From Gammaproteobacteria bacterium (lineage in GTDB: Bacteria; Pseudomonadota; Gammaproteobacteria; Pseudomonadales; Azotimanducaceae), in NCBI GenBank assembly GCA_009837185.1, contig VXUA01000057.1, forward strand, positions 37,422 through 101,421: a stretch of DNA of 64,000 nucleotides, given 5' to 3'. The position numbers and the translations under genes are program-made. This document shows positions 30,473 through 40,764 of the stretch, one piece after another. The notes under the pieces are model-generated. The model was given only the letters and a program-made list of their open reading frames with translations. It searched no databases and was not told where the DNA came from. Within the stretch, counting starts at the first letter, position 1. Every line of letters starts with the position of its first letter.

Positions 30473-31087
30473 CTAAGTTTCTTCGTGAATCGCGAAGATT
30501 CCGCAGGCAAGTCGTGCCCCACCGGCGCAACCTGCTTCCTCACCTCCAGGGCAATATGTGTCTGGATCTACATGAATAATCAAAGACGCACCGTCTTCGT
30601 CGAAGATTGACAACGGACCTGGCGACAACGTTATACGGGAGGTCGTGGTTCTAAGTTCTCCATCACCCGAATCGTCGACTCTGATATTCACCAAATCACC
30701 AGAATGGAAGGGATGGTTTCCGTCTGGATGTGAATGACCATGCGGTCCGGGGTCGAAGTGACCACCTGCAGCCGAGCAAGGATCACATGAACCTGTTTCG
30801 TGAATGTGTACGGCATGAAGACCGGCTTCGTCTGCGAGTCCTGTCACGCGAATGTATACATCCACAAGTTTTACTCCCTCCTCAGACCACCGTTCCACAA
30901 GTTCGGCAGTTCCAACCTCGGCTTCGGAGTCTTCGCAAAATGCTAAGGTCGCACGCGCAATCACAGTTGACTCCGCGTTCTGATCGGAGACGTGTTCGTC
31001 CGCATTCGACGAACCAATCGACACAAATACAACCGCGAGAATAGTCACGGTGGTCACAAGAAAAATCGAAAGTATTCCATTTCTCAT
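30473..31087 (-). CDS. sodC: Cu/Zn superoxide dismutase
   Basis: This exported enzyme dismutates superoxide. Metal-site motifs are clear: HAVHIHETGSCDP, then GGHFDP, the HSGDL aspartate region, LIIHVD and the C-terminal GGARLACGIF with the substrate-guiding Arg. The residues MRNGILSIFLVTTVTILAVVF-type stretch gives a signal peptide cleaved near SNA/DE. I chose the ATG at 31087 because GAGGG lies six bases upstream; frames beginning at 31144 or 31162 would add a 19-25-residue polar leader. Unusual points are a His-rich loop (GPHGHSHPDGNHPFH) and two additional cysteines (CDPC and CPGGEEAGC). The predicted location is the periplasm. Confidence 0.93.
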   Translation of the reverse strand: MRNGILSIFLVTTVTILAVVFVSIGSSNADEHVSDQNAESTVIARATLAFCEDSEAEVGTAELVERWSEEGVKLVDVYIRVTGLADEAGLHAVHIHETGSCDPCSAAGGHFDPGPHGHSHPDGNHPFHSGDLVNIRVDDSGDGELRTTTSRITLSPGPLSIFDEDGASLIIHVDPDTYCPGGEEAGCAGGARLACGIFAIHEET

Positions 31088-31459
31088 TGAAGCCCTCATA
31101 TCGAGGCTGTTCTTACTATTCTTGGTTTCAAAGCGATCGGACATATCCACCTCGTCTATCAAAATTTAATCAAAATCTTATGATACCAAACGCTCAGCAG
31201 AGTATAAGAGCTTTTTGCTCGCAAATTAGGAGGAACGTAGTGGGCCACGCTAACCGTTATCTAAGGGTTAGAGACAAGTCACAAACAGAATTCTGAGTAC
31301 TCCACTTCCTGCAGTGAAAATGAGTGTGCAAGACTGAGAGTGTTGGACTTTGGTCGTGTTCCTTACTCTAGTACTATAGCACGACCCTTTCTGGAAACTA
31401 TTCTTTTGTCTGATGTCGCCGAAAAAAAGCTCTTCTGTCAAGCCCGGTCGAGCGTTATA

Positions 31460-34400
31460 CTATTCAGCCGGTGTCCATCTGATAGCGTCGGCAATCGCTA
31501 CACCGTCCGTCACTTCGACGAGTGTTACGCTCACCTGCGGCGAGCTTATTTCGAAGACACCCAACTGCTTCCATCCAGTCCGTACCTCGGACAGGTCAAG
31601 TTCCGTCAACTCCGCCGTGTCCCCCACTTGGATCTCAAATTTATGGATTCCTAGAGGTCTCGACACAGGAAAATCTCTGGGTACTGGATACGTTCGCCCC
31701 CTTGTAGAAGGCACATGGAATTCCAGCACCCAACGTCCTACCGATGGTAGAGTAGCAGAAAACCGCGGTTGAGCTTCCTTTGTGCCCATGGGATTCGAAG
31801 CGTACGTACGATAGTATTTACCAAAACTCGTACGTTCATGTTCACGGAACCAGAGAGCGAACTCACCGCGATGTTTAAAGTCCCTCGCTTCTCGCAATGA
31901 CGGAAGACCATGGTTGAGATTAGGATTGAATATATCTGGTTCTCGAAAAAACAAATAACTAAATATGGATGACTTGTTGGTTGGAGGTTGATACTCGCGC
32001 CCATTCACTATCGAAAAGCCGTCACTCAAATCGTCTACAACGACGCTAGTATCGTCTGCAACTGGATCCCAGTCGAGTTCTTCTGTATACGGTAAAGCCA
32101 ATCCCTCAGGAGTTGAGTCCCCCTTGTCGTCAAGCCAACGGTGATAATAAGTACGATTGAACGCGAGGTGCGGATGCACGGTGAAACCCCTGACCGGCCG
32201 TACGGTACGTAACGCGATTCGTATCGTGGTATTGCCTGGGAAATGAACCGTGTCAGCCCACAAATCCTCTCTGCTATCAAACAATTCATACTCAACTCCG
32301 ACTGCGCCCGGTACTGGTTCGTCGTTTCTCACTACCACGGAAGTTTGATACTCGAACTCGCCTTCTTCACTAGTCGGAACTAATTCGACAATCGGACCCG
32401 GGTCTGGTACAAGAAATCCCGGCAGTTCCGTGCTGTTCAGCCAATCGCCCACCAACATGTCGAAATCAATGCCGGTGTCCTTTGCAACTTTGAAGAAATC
32501 ATCTTGCGAATAGGTTCCTCCGCGATGTTCGGAAATGAGGTTTGCCAAAAACGTGCTAATGTTATCGTGCGGTATTAGTTCCCGCACTGTCCAAGAAATG
32601 GCGTGACTCTTTAGCAAGATCACGTCTCCTGCGACTTTCGGATGCACCTCAAAGTCCAGATCCGCAAGCGCAATACGTAAAGCAGGTTCCCATACCCGGG
32701 AACGGTTGATTTGTCCCCCACGTATTACGTCGATGTAATTCTGTGCAAACCATTGATCCGGTTGCGATGTGGTTTGCCATCTGCTTGATCCCTCACTCAT
32801 GATGAAATAAATCGAAAATAAACCAGCTCCGTCCAAAGCCATGTTGCCAACTAGTTCGTTGACGAATGCGTGGAGTGCTGTAGCACCTTTGCCGTGTGGC
32901 GCCGTTTGGTAACCCAGAAACTGTTCGCCGATGTTGAACATGGGACTACCACCATGAAGGTCGTTCTTAAAGTAATATTTGACGTAGTTGAACAAATAGC
33001 TACCCATAACATCGAGATCGTCCCCAAACTCCCCTTCGGGATTTTCTTCAGCATAGGCTTCCGCTTCAGCCTTGGCAACTTCAAACTGAGCAATGGGAAA
33101 ACCAGACTCGCGGATCATGTGGATTCCGGGCGGAGAGTAGGCACTCCCCATCTTCCAACCACCACCGTACACACGCAGATAAGTTGGTACCTCGACGAAC
33201 GACAGCGTTCCGAACGGGTAGCTCAAACCGCTTTCCTGAAGACTATCTACCTGTTTTCCGACCCAGTCCTGCAAAGCAGGCACCGCTGGAGCTAATACAG
33301 CAAGATTCTTGGTATGCTTGGGACTGAGCAACAGTTCAAATTCGATGCCGTGTGTTTCGAACGCCCGGCGCACGAATCTAGACGCTATTAACGCAAATTC
33401 GGGTATCGGTTGACTTGGTTTGAATCGAAATCGAGTGCCAGTTCCATCCACGAGTTGTCGCGTTCCCGGGTCAGCTACGATCCATTCGTCGGGGACCGAG
33501 ACCTCAAGATCTAAGTCAAAAAAGTCTCTCTTGTGGGTCTCAAAAACGTGTCTTCCGTAAGCTACTCCCGCAGTGGGAAACCAACTAACACCAGAAAGCA
33601 AAGCAACGAACTGCGGATGGAACACATAAGGTTGCTGACCGAGTGCTGCTAGTCGTTGAGCCTGCGTCGCTTCCAAAGTCTTCCAATCCACTGCACTGTC
33701 TAAATAGGCAAACAACGGATCGGGAATTCCCTGAGCTACGAGATGCACAGTACCTCCTGAATCCACAATTGAGCTGGTGGGTATACGGAGTATGCCATCC
33801 TTGAAATCGTACTTGTCATCGTCAATGACCTGGTCGTCGACGGTGATTTGATCTATTCGATAACCTGGATTGAGCGAGAATAACCAGGCGTCCACGTTCT
33901 CATCGGGTTGAGGTGCCATGACAAGCTTGAGATCGAGTCTGATCGATCTGCCTGGACGAATCTCGACACTTCCCGTAATCGACTCAACATCAGTTGTTTG
34001 ATGCGATTGATGTTCTTTGTGGACGGTTGCCCAATGTTCCACCCGTTGCAGATCTTGGATCTTAGAGAGTCCTAAGCCACCTAGAGTCAATACTCCGACA
34101 AGGAACACACTCACTCCGCCACCAATCCATAGAGGTCGTGAATCTTTATTGATCAATCTTGGATACAGACATGCGGCGATCAACAGGAAGGAAATAGCAA
34201 GTATCACCAGGCCGGATCGATTGATTAGGACATCCGAGGATAAAAACTGTGGTGCAATGTCAGAAGCAAGATGCGACACACCGGTAAAAGTGGCGGACAA
34301 TCCACTCTTAAGATACAACGGCATACCCCGATGGACCATTGCGTACATCAGCATGATTCCCAATACCGTCAAAGCCACTATCGCACGAGATCTCAGCATC

Positions 34401-34954
34401 ACGGACAGAAGCATCGTCAGTGAGCCCCACAACAGCAAAGTAGGAACGATGCCCCATGCGAGAAAAGAGAGTACGCTTACTGGTTCAACCACAGCTCCCA
34501 ATTCCCATCCTAGCAATGGTGCCAGCCAACCGTGAATCAAAATAGCAACTAGAAACAGCACCGCAAACGCGAGTAGCGGTAGGATTGCGCCTAGCAACCT
34601 CCCTGCTAGAAGCTCAAAATTTGACACCGGCCGAGAGTCTACGGCTTCAAACATCCGATTTCGAACATCCCGAGACCTGACATCGAACGCAAGGAAGACA
34701 ATACCGAAAGAGAGCCACAACACGATCGGCTGAGCCAACTGAACGAGCAGGTAGCGAGGTCCCAATACGCCGGCAATGGGCGAATCTACGGTATCCCATA
34801 CATAGGTGCGTGTCAGCGAGGCCCAACGCGTAATACAAAAAGTTGCCGCAACGACAATGACCAACCAAGTGCGAGACATTCTGCGACAAGTACGCATCTC
34901 GGCAATAGCAAGACGCCAAATACTTGTCATCGCATTAATGAACACTCCAAACAT
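31460..34954 (-). CDS. ABC-2 permease fused to periplasmic M1-like pseudopeptidase and golvesin-like domain
   Basis: This paralogue has 1164 residues. AEMRTCRRMSRTW opens the protein; an alternative ATG at 34930 would start just before it. About seven helices follow, with the coupling loop DVRSRDVRNRMFEAVDSRP after helix 2. The M1-like domain has YGGGWKMGS, but QFLGYQ at the HExxHQ position, so it lacks both zinc histidines. The golvesin-like end contains VVDDLSDGF and ADAIRWTPAE. It is highly similar at DNA level to the next gene upstream (35136-38606), indicating a fairly recent tandem duplication. No ATPase gene is adjacent. Confidence 0.88.
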   Translation of the reverse strand: MFGVFINAMTSIWRLAIAEMRTCRRMSRTWLVIVVAATFCITRWASLTRTYVWDTVDSPIAGVLGPRYLLVQLAQPIVLWLSFGIVFLAFDVRSRDVRNRMFEAVDSRPVSNFELLAGRLLGAILPLLAFAVLFLVAILIHGWLAPLLGWELGAVVEPVSVLSFLAWGIVPTLLLWGSLTMLLSVMLRSRAIVALTVLGIMLMYAMVHRGMPLYLKSGLSATFTGVSHLASDIAPQFLSSDVLINRSGLVILAISFLLIAACLYPRLINKDSRPLWIGGGVSVFLVGVLTLGGLGLSKIQDLQRVEHWATVHKEHQSHQTTDVESITGSVEIRPGRSIRLDLKLVMAPQPDENVDAWLFSLNPGYRIDQITVDDQVIDDDKYDFKDGILRIPTSSIVDSGGTVHLVAQGIPDPLFAYLDSAVDWKTLEATQAQRLAALGQQPYVFHPQFVALLSGVSWFPTAGVAYGRHVFETHKRDFFDLDLEVSVPDEWIVADPGTRQLVDGTGTRFRFKPSQPIPEFALIASRFVRRAFETHGIEFELLLSPKHTKNLAVLAPAVPALQDWVGKQVDSLQESGLSYPFGTLSFVEVPTYLRVYGGGWKMGSAYSPPGIHMIRESGFPIAQFEVAKAEAEAYAEENPEGEFGDDLDVMGSYLFNYVKYYFKNDLHGGSPMFNIGEQFLGYQTAPHGKGATALHAFVNELVGNMALDGAGLFSIYFIMSEGSSRWQTTSQPDQWFAQNYIDVIRGGQINRSRVWEPALRIALADLDFEVHPKVAGDVILLKSHAISWTVRELIPHDNISTFLANLISEHRGGTYSQDDFFKVAKDTGIDFDMLVGDWLNSTELPGFLVPDPGPIVELVPTSEEGEFEYQTSVVVRNDEPVPGAVGVEYELFDSREDLWADTVHFPGNTTIRIALRTVRPVRGFTVHPHLAFNRTYYHRWLDDKGDSTPEGLALPYTEELDWDPVADDTSVVVDDLSDGFSIVNGREYQPPTNKSSIFSYLFFREPDIFNPNLNHGLPSLREARDFKHRGEFALWFREHERTSFGKYYRTYASNPMGTKEAQPRFSATLPSVGRWVLEFHVPSTRGRTYPVPRDFPVSRPLGIHKFEIQVGDTAELTELDLSEVRTGWKQLGVFEISSPQVSVTLVEVTDGVAIADAIRWTPAE

Positions 34955-35135
34955 ACTAGACCGGATTTTCTTCCTGTGTAATGAAAACTGATTGAGGTCC
35001 GCAAAACGGGTTCATGTCCATTATGCAGGCACTCGTTTGAGCTTTAAACGCCGAAGTGGTCTATAAAACGCGTATCGAGTTTGGCTGGTGTGAACTTGGA
35101 AGTTGCACACCTGTTAAGTGCATTCAAGCGTCAAT

Positions 35136-38100
35136 CTATTCCACTTTCGTCCATCGGATAGCATCAGCGATCGCGAAACCGTCGGTGACTTCGAGGATGG
35201 TTACATGTGCATCAAGTGAGCTAGTATCGAAAACGCCAATCGTGTGCCATCCAGGGTACGCATTCAAGAGGTCGAGTTCCACCGACTCCGTCGTGTCCCC
35301 TACATCGATCTCAAAGTTGTGGATCCCTGGCCAGCGAATTAACCCAAAGTATTCCGGTTGTCTCACTTTAAGATCGTATCGCAACTCGTCTCCAATCCTT
35401 GGTAGGTGGAATTCAAGTAACCAACTTCCCTCCGACGGAAGCTTAGCAGAGAATCGTGGTTGAGATTCCTTAGCCCCCATGGCATTCGAAACATACGTAT
35501 AGTCGTACTTGCCGTGACTCGAGCGATCGTACTGTCGATACCAGACGGAATACTCCCCGCGCTTGGTAAAAAGTTGCACATTTCCAGTGCCTGGTAGCCC
35601 GTAATACAAATAGGGAGTGAACTCGTTGGGACCGAACAAATAAGCAAACAAGGGTGGGTTGTCGCGCGCACCCGAATAATCGGGACTGTTCACAAGGGAA
35701 AATCCGTCACTTAAGTCGTCGACCACAATAGCGTCGTCTTCAGCGGGAACCCAATCGTATTTTTCTATATAAGGTACAGACTCACCGGGTTGGAAATACG
35801 TGAAACGCTCTTGCGAAACCCGCTTTCTAATCTCCCCGGAATTGAGAGAAAGATGCGGATGTAGCCTCAAGCCCTCGACCGGAGTTTCGGTGCGCAAAGT
35901 TACCCGCAACGTGGTGTTTCCCGGGAAATGCACCGTATCGGCCCAAGTTACTTCAAATTGGTCCTCTAACGTATAGTCAATGCTAACCGCACCTGGGACC
36001 GGTTCGTCGTTTCTCACAACAACGACCGTGTGATACTCTAATTTACCCTCTTCGTTCGGGACCCGCTGGAAAAACGGTTTTTGCACGAGGAACCCCGGCA
36101 GCTCCGTACTGTTCAACCAATCTCCAACTAACGACTCAAAGTCAATGTCAGTCTCAGAAGCGATCTCAAAAAAATCTTGTTCTGTATAGGACCGACCGCG
36201 GTGTTCGGAAATGAGTCTTCCCAAGAACGCGCCGATATTGTCTCGCGGAACCAGTTCCCGCACCGTCCTAGAAATCGCGTAGCTCTTGAGCAAGAGTGTT
36301 TCGAGTGAATTTCTTGGTTGCATCTCAAAGTTCAAGTCCGTTAACGCTGTGTATATACCCGGTTTCCACACACGAGCTGTGTTGAAGCGTCCGCTGCGAA
36401 ATAAGCTGAGGTAGTCTCTTTCGAACTTCACGTTGGGTATGACCGTGCTTTCCCAATAATCGTGATCCTCGAATATGAAATAGACCGAAAACACACTATC
36501 CCCCTCCAAGGCTAAGCTGCCCGCAAGTTCGTTAACGAATGCGTGGAGTGCCGTGGCCCCTTTCCCGTGAGGAGTTGTCTGGTAGCCAAGAAACTGTTCG
36601 CCGAGGCTGACCATGGGACTACCTCCGTGAAGGTCATTCTGAAAATAGCGCTTAAGGTGTTCAAATAGGTAGCTTCCCACGCTTTCGGTATCGTCACCGA
36701 ACTCCTTTTCGGCGTCGGTTTTGACACTATGGAACTGGGCCATTGGAAATCCCGACTCTCTGATCATGTGGATTCCGGGCGGAGAGTATGCGCTACCCAT
36801 ATTCCAGCCGCCGCCGTACACACGTAAATGAGTCGGTACCTCGACGAAAGACAGAGTTCCGAACGGATAACGTAAGCCGGCTCTCTCCAGACTATCTATT
36901 TGTCTTGCGACCCACTCCTGCAAAGCTGGCACCGCCGATGCCAATGCGGACAGGTTCTTCGTGTGTTTTGGACTCAGCAACAGTTCGAATTCGATGCCAT
37001 TCGTTTCGAACGATCGGCGCACAAACTTGGAACCTATCAGCGCGAATTCGGGTACGGGTTGACTCGGTTTGAACCGAAATCCCGTGTTCGGTGAGTCTAA
37101 ATCCTGTCGAGTTCCCGGTCCTGCTACGATCCATTTTTTGGGTACCCTGACCTCGAGGTCCAAATCAAAAAAGTCTCTTTTGTGAGTCTCGAAAACATGT
37201 TTGCCGTAGGCAGACCCCGAAGATGGAAACCAACTGACGCCAGAGAGCAAAGCAAAATACTGTGATTGGAACACGAAAGGTCGATGTCCGAGCAACAAGA
37301 GTCGCTTGGCCTGCGTCGGTTCCATGGTCTTCCAATCCAGTTCGCTGTCTAGGTACGCAAACAATGGGTCGGGGACGCCCTGTGCCACGAGGTGCACGGT
37401 GCCTGCTGAATCCAGGCTGTTAACCGTCGGTATGCGGAGGATGCCATCCTTGAACTCGTAGTCGTCATCGGCAACAACTTCGTCGTTAACAGCGATACTG
37501 TCGATTCGATATCCGGGATTTAGCGAGAATAGCCAGGCGTCGAGATTCCCGTTAGTCTGAGGTGCCATAACCAAGGTGAGATCAAGCTTGATCAATCGTC
37601 CTGGACGAATCTCTACACTTCCCTCGATTGATTGGATATCGGTTTGTTGATGTGATTGATGTTCTTTGTGGACGCTAGCCCAACGTTCTACTTCTTGCAA
37701 ATCCAGAATTTTCGAATATCCCAATCCACCTAAAGTCAAAACTCCGACAAGAAACACACTGAGTCCCGCCCCGATCCATTGTGGTCGCATGGGACGATTG
37801 ACCGTTCTGGGATACAGACCTGTCGCGAGCAACAGAAAGGAACTAGCGAGGATCAACACGCCCGTTCGATTGAGAAAGATGTCCCACGTTATAAATTGTG
37901 GAGCTATATCAGAAGTAAGAAACCCGATACTGGTAAACGTCGACAGTCCGGTTTTGAGATACAGCGGCATCGCGACGTGGAACAAAAAGTAGAACAACAT
38001 GATTCCCAGAGCGGCGAGTGCTACTGCTACTCGAAACCGCAGAACCATAGACAGCAATAATGTCAGGGTTCCCCACAAAATGACGTGCGGAACAACATCC

Positions 38101-38606
38101 CACGTGAGAAAGGACAAGACACTCATGGGGTCGACTACAACACCCAAGTCCCCACCCACAATTTGGTTCAGAAAGCCCATGACCAATATCAAGGTCATGA
38201 TCAGTACCACAGGAATCATCAGTAGGATCGTGGGTCCCAGCAATCTCCCGGCGAGAAGTTCTAAATTTGTTACAGGACGAGAATCCAAAACTTCGAAAAC
38301 GCGATCTCGAACGTCCCGAGACCTTATGTCGAACGCATAAAAGAGCATACATAGCGCGAGCCACATAACGATCATCTGAGCCAAATAAGCGATCATTTAG
38401 CGAGGTGCAAATACACCCACGGCGGGAGAGTTCAACGACGTGTATGAATAGAGTCCCGCTTGTGAGTTCCAACCACCAGTCATATTAAGGAAAATACCTG
38501 ACCCTAGGACGACAAGTAGCCAGGTCCGAGCCATTCTGGTACAACTTCGCATCTCTGTGACAGCGAGATGCCATATATTCATTGCGTGTATAGAGATTTT
38601 GGTCAT
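35136..38606 (-). pseudogene. ABC-2 permease/M1-like/golvesin-like gene interrupted by in-frame TAA
   Basis: If read through, this would be a 1156-codon paralogue of the 31460-34954 gene. The first 69 residues (AVTEMRSCTRMARTW, helix 1) end at TAA (38399-38397). The same frame resumes at once with an ATG (38396) and runs 1086 residues to a normal end, ADAIRWTKVE. Aligned to its neighbour (GVLGPRYLLVQLAQ against GVFAPR-stop-MIAYLAQ) the stop replaces a Tyr codon, so a single base change explains it. TAA followed directly by ATG could allow reinitiation, which would give a permease lacking helix 1. The zinc-motif place is QFLGYQ. It may be a recent pseudogene, a reinitiating split gene or a sequencing error. 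Confidence 0.75.
38397..38399 (-). other. In-frame TAA stop within giant permease gene
   Basis: TAA occupies the position of a conserved Tyr codon and is followed immediately by ATG in the same frame. Confidence 0.85.
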
Positions 38607-39048
38607 GTTAGATCAGGAGGATTAGCCTTGTGATGCGAACGAATTGAACCTCGACAAAGAAGTGGGCTAGCCGGACGAGTGCAGGTAAACATCACAACCC
38701 TTGTTTGATCGCCTATTGAGATACAAATAGTCGACATGATCATGTTCAGGTTCGTCGCCGCTTGACGAAGTATGGAATGATTATTGTAGCAGAGCCGCAA
38801 AATAAATGCAGCGTCTCTTCTTCGTACCTCTAACGTAAGAACTTTTGCGCTTTTTCATCAGCACAAAATCTGTATTTTGAAGTTCAAATCTCTGTGCTCT
38901 TTTTGTGATTGTGTTTGCTAAGCTATCAGGTATATCCACCTCGACTACAAGAATGAATTTGAAGCGATTGAACAGAAGAAATACATTACGCACGAAGTTG
39001 TGGTTTTTAAACGACTTACAGGAACGAAATCGAAAATTCTTCAGTTAC
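38607..39048. other. Intergenic region between permease pair and alkD-like gene
   Basis: About 440 bases. Short frames on both strands lack domain character or ribosome sites, and no RNA gene is recognised. Confidence 0.5.
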
Positions 39049-39852
39049 CTAGGCACGAGTAATATGTTTGAGTGCTTCTCGTCGACTCAAATCAGATAGG
39101 TCTGGATGTTTCTCGACAAACTCTCTAACCCAAACAGGATCAGTCTTGGAATATTCACGTAGAGCCCAACCAATTCCCTTGCGAAGGAAGAACTCTGAAT
39201 GACCGATCGAAGGTTTGATACATTTAGATAGTAAGTCAACGTCGGTGTTTGTTTTTGACTTTAGTTGTGCCAAGATCGCAACTCGTCGCTTCCAGATGTT
39301 CTGATCCTTCGCCCACTTATAGAGTATGCGTTTTGTTTGAATGGGATCATTGGCAAGCATGGTTCCCACGCCTCGCGCAGCAAGTGCATCCACATAGTCC
39401 CACCATGCACCGGTGATAACCATTTCTTCTAAGACTGGTAGTTGTTCTGCGACCAACCAACGGGTAAATTTCTTGTGGAGGAATAATTCGATCGCAACAT
39501 AGCGTTCTTCGCGGTGCGTAGCGTCGCGCCATAGCAGAAGAATCGCGGACACCCATGCCTTGGAATTTTGTGGAGGGAAATCACGCAACATTTCGTGGGC
39601 GATTCGGCGGCATCTCGGCACGCTTAAACCGAAGTACGGTATTTCCGATTTCATGTAGGCTTGTTGATGTCGAGCTCTTTTAGGGTTAGCCTCGGCACTA
39701 AGCTCGGCTAGAGCAATAATTCTTACGCTTTTTGCGTATGCGAATTGGATTGCGTTCGGTTTTTCGACATGCTCTTCACACAGTCCGCTAGCAATTTTTT
39801 CCACTAGTCTCAAGGAATTGCGCGCATAAAGAGAGTGTCGCGATTTACCCAA
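39049..39852 (-). CDS. AlkD-like DNA alkylation repair protein
   Basis: This HEAT-repeat DNA glycosylase family protein excises positively charged alkylated bases. It has 267 residues, with about 65 before the usual beginning (YMKSEIPYFGLSVPRCRR), so a shorter product from a downstream start is possible. The family signature TGAWWDYVDALA holds the active-site Trp and Asp, and the repeats RWLVAEQLPVLEEM and RRVAILAQLKSK are typical. It is divergent from an endonuclease III-like gene with 44 bases between starts, which suggests a shared base-excision repair role. Confidence 0.88.
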   Translation of the reverse strand: MGKSRHSLYARNSLRLVEKIASGLCEEHVEKPNAIQFAYAKSVRIIALAELSAEANPKRARHQQAYMKSEIPYFGLSVPRCRRIAHEMLRDFPPQNSKAWVSAILLLWRDATHREERYVAIELFLHKKFTRWLVAEQLPVLEEMVITGAWWDYVDALAARGVGTMLANDPIQTKRILYKWAKDQNIWKRRVAILAQLKSKTNTDVDLLSKCIKPSIGHSEFFLRKGIGWALREYSKTDPVWVREFVEKHPDLSDLSRREALKHITRA

Positions 39853-39896
39853 TCAAACTGAGTTACTGTCATACATAGCCGGTCAAATTTTCTGAT

Positions 39897-40667
39897 ATGA
39901 CGATGATGAGTATATTTCTAGTCGATTCATTGTGGAGTTTAAATGTGCCAAACCTTGGACGTCAAAACGAATATCAGTTAATCTTACCGAGAATTCACTC
40001 GCTCAGAACAAGAAAAAAGAGGGCGGCGATTAGCATTGCTCGATTAAAGGCAAGATATCACTCACCAACGCTCAACAACAAGTCCGACCCACTCGATGAA
40101 CTAGTCTTTATACTTCTTTCACAAATGACGAACAGCGTTAGCTATGAACGAGTCTACGACCGCGTAAAGTCGGTTATCCCTGATTGGAATCAATTACTCA
40201 AGCTACCTCTTTCAACAATTGAGAATCTGATTCTCGATGCTGGACTATTTCGACACCGCGCAACTCGTCTCAAACAGATCGCGGTTCGATTAAATCAAGA
40301 CTTCGGCACGGTATCCCTCGACTCACTGTTCGACTACGACGATGAACGTGCACAAAGTTACCTGATGTCCCTTCCGGGCATTGGGATGAAATCCGCAAAA
40401 TGTATATTGATGTATAGTCTAGGACGCCAAGTTCTGCCCGTCGACACCCACTCAGCAAGGGTTGCATACCGATTGGGTCTCGTCGCCTCGTACGAGCATT
40501 CTCTTGTCGACAAAGAACTCTCGGTCATCGTGCCTCCTGAACTCCGCTTCGACTATCATGTCAACGCTATCGCACACGGCCGTGCAATATGTCGCGCAAG
40601 ACGACCTCGATGCGAACGATGCGTACTCTTGTCACTCTGTCAATTTGGTCGGAAATTCAAGCAATAA
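39897..40667 (+). CDS. Endonuclease III-like HhH-GPD DNA glycosylase with [4Fe-4S] cluster
   Basis: This base-excision repair glycosylase/AP lyase has 256 residues. The helix-hairpin-helix LPGIGMKSAKCIL contains the catalytic Lys, and VDTHSARVAYRLGL contains the catalytic Asp. Four cysteines with spacing C-x6-C-x2-C-x5-C near the end match the iron-sulfur cluster exactly. The N-terminal ~50 residues before the glycosylase fold are poorly conserved and the start is uncertain. Overall divergence from Nth suggests a paralogue with its own base preference rather than canonical nth. Confidence 0.9.
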   Translation: MTMMSIFLVDSLWSLNVPNLGRQNEYQLILPRIHSLRTRKKRAAISIARLKARYHSPTLNNKSDPLDELVFILLSQMTNSVSYERVYDRVKSVIPDWNQLLKLPLSTIENLILDAGLFRHRATRLKQIAVRLNQDFGTVSLDSLFDYDDERAQSYLMSLPGIGMKSAKCILMYSLGRQVLPVDTHSARVAYRLGLVASYEHSLVDKELSVIVPPELRFDYHVNAIAHGRAICRARRPRCERCVLLSLCQFGRKFKQ

Positions 40668-40764
40668 CATTCTTAAGGACAATTGTTATGCGTGTTACTC
40701 CCACAATTTCAACATTTTTTCAATAAATTTCAATCAGTTCAAAACAAGAGTGTGAGTGCACGCA

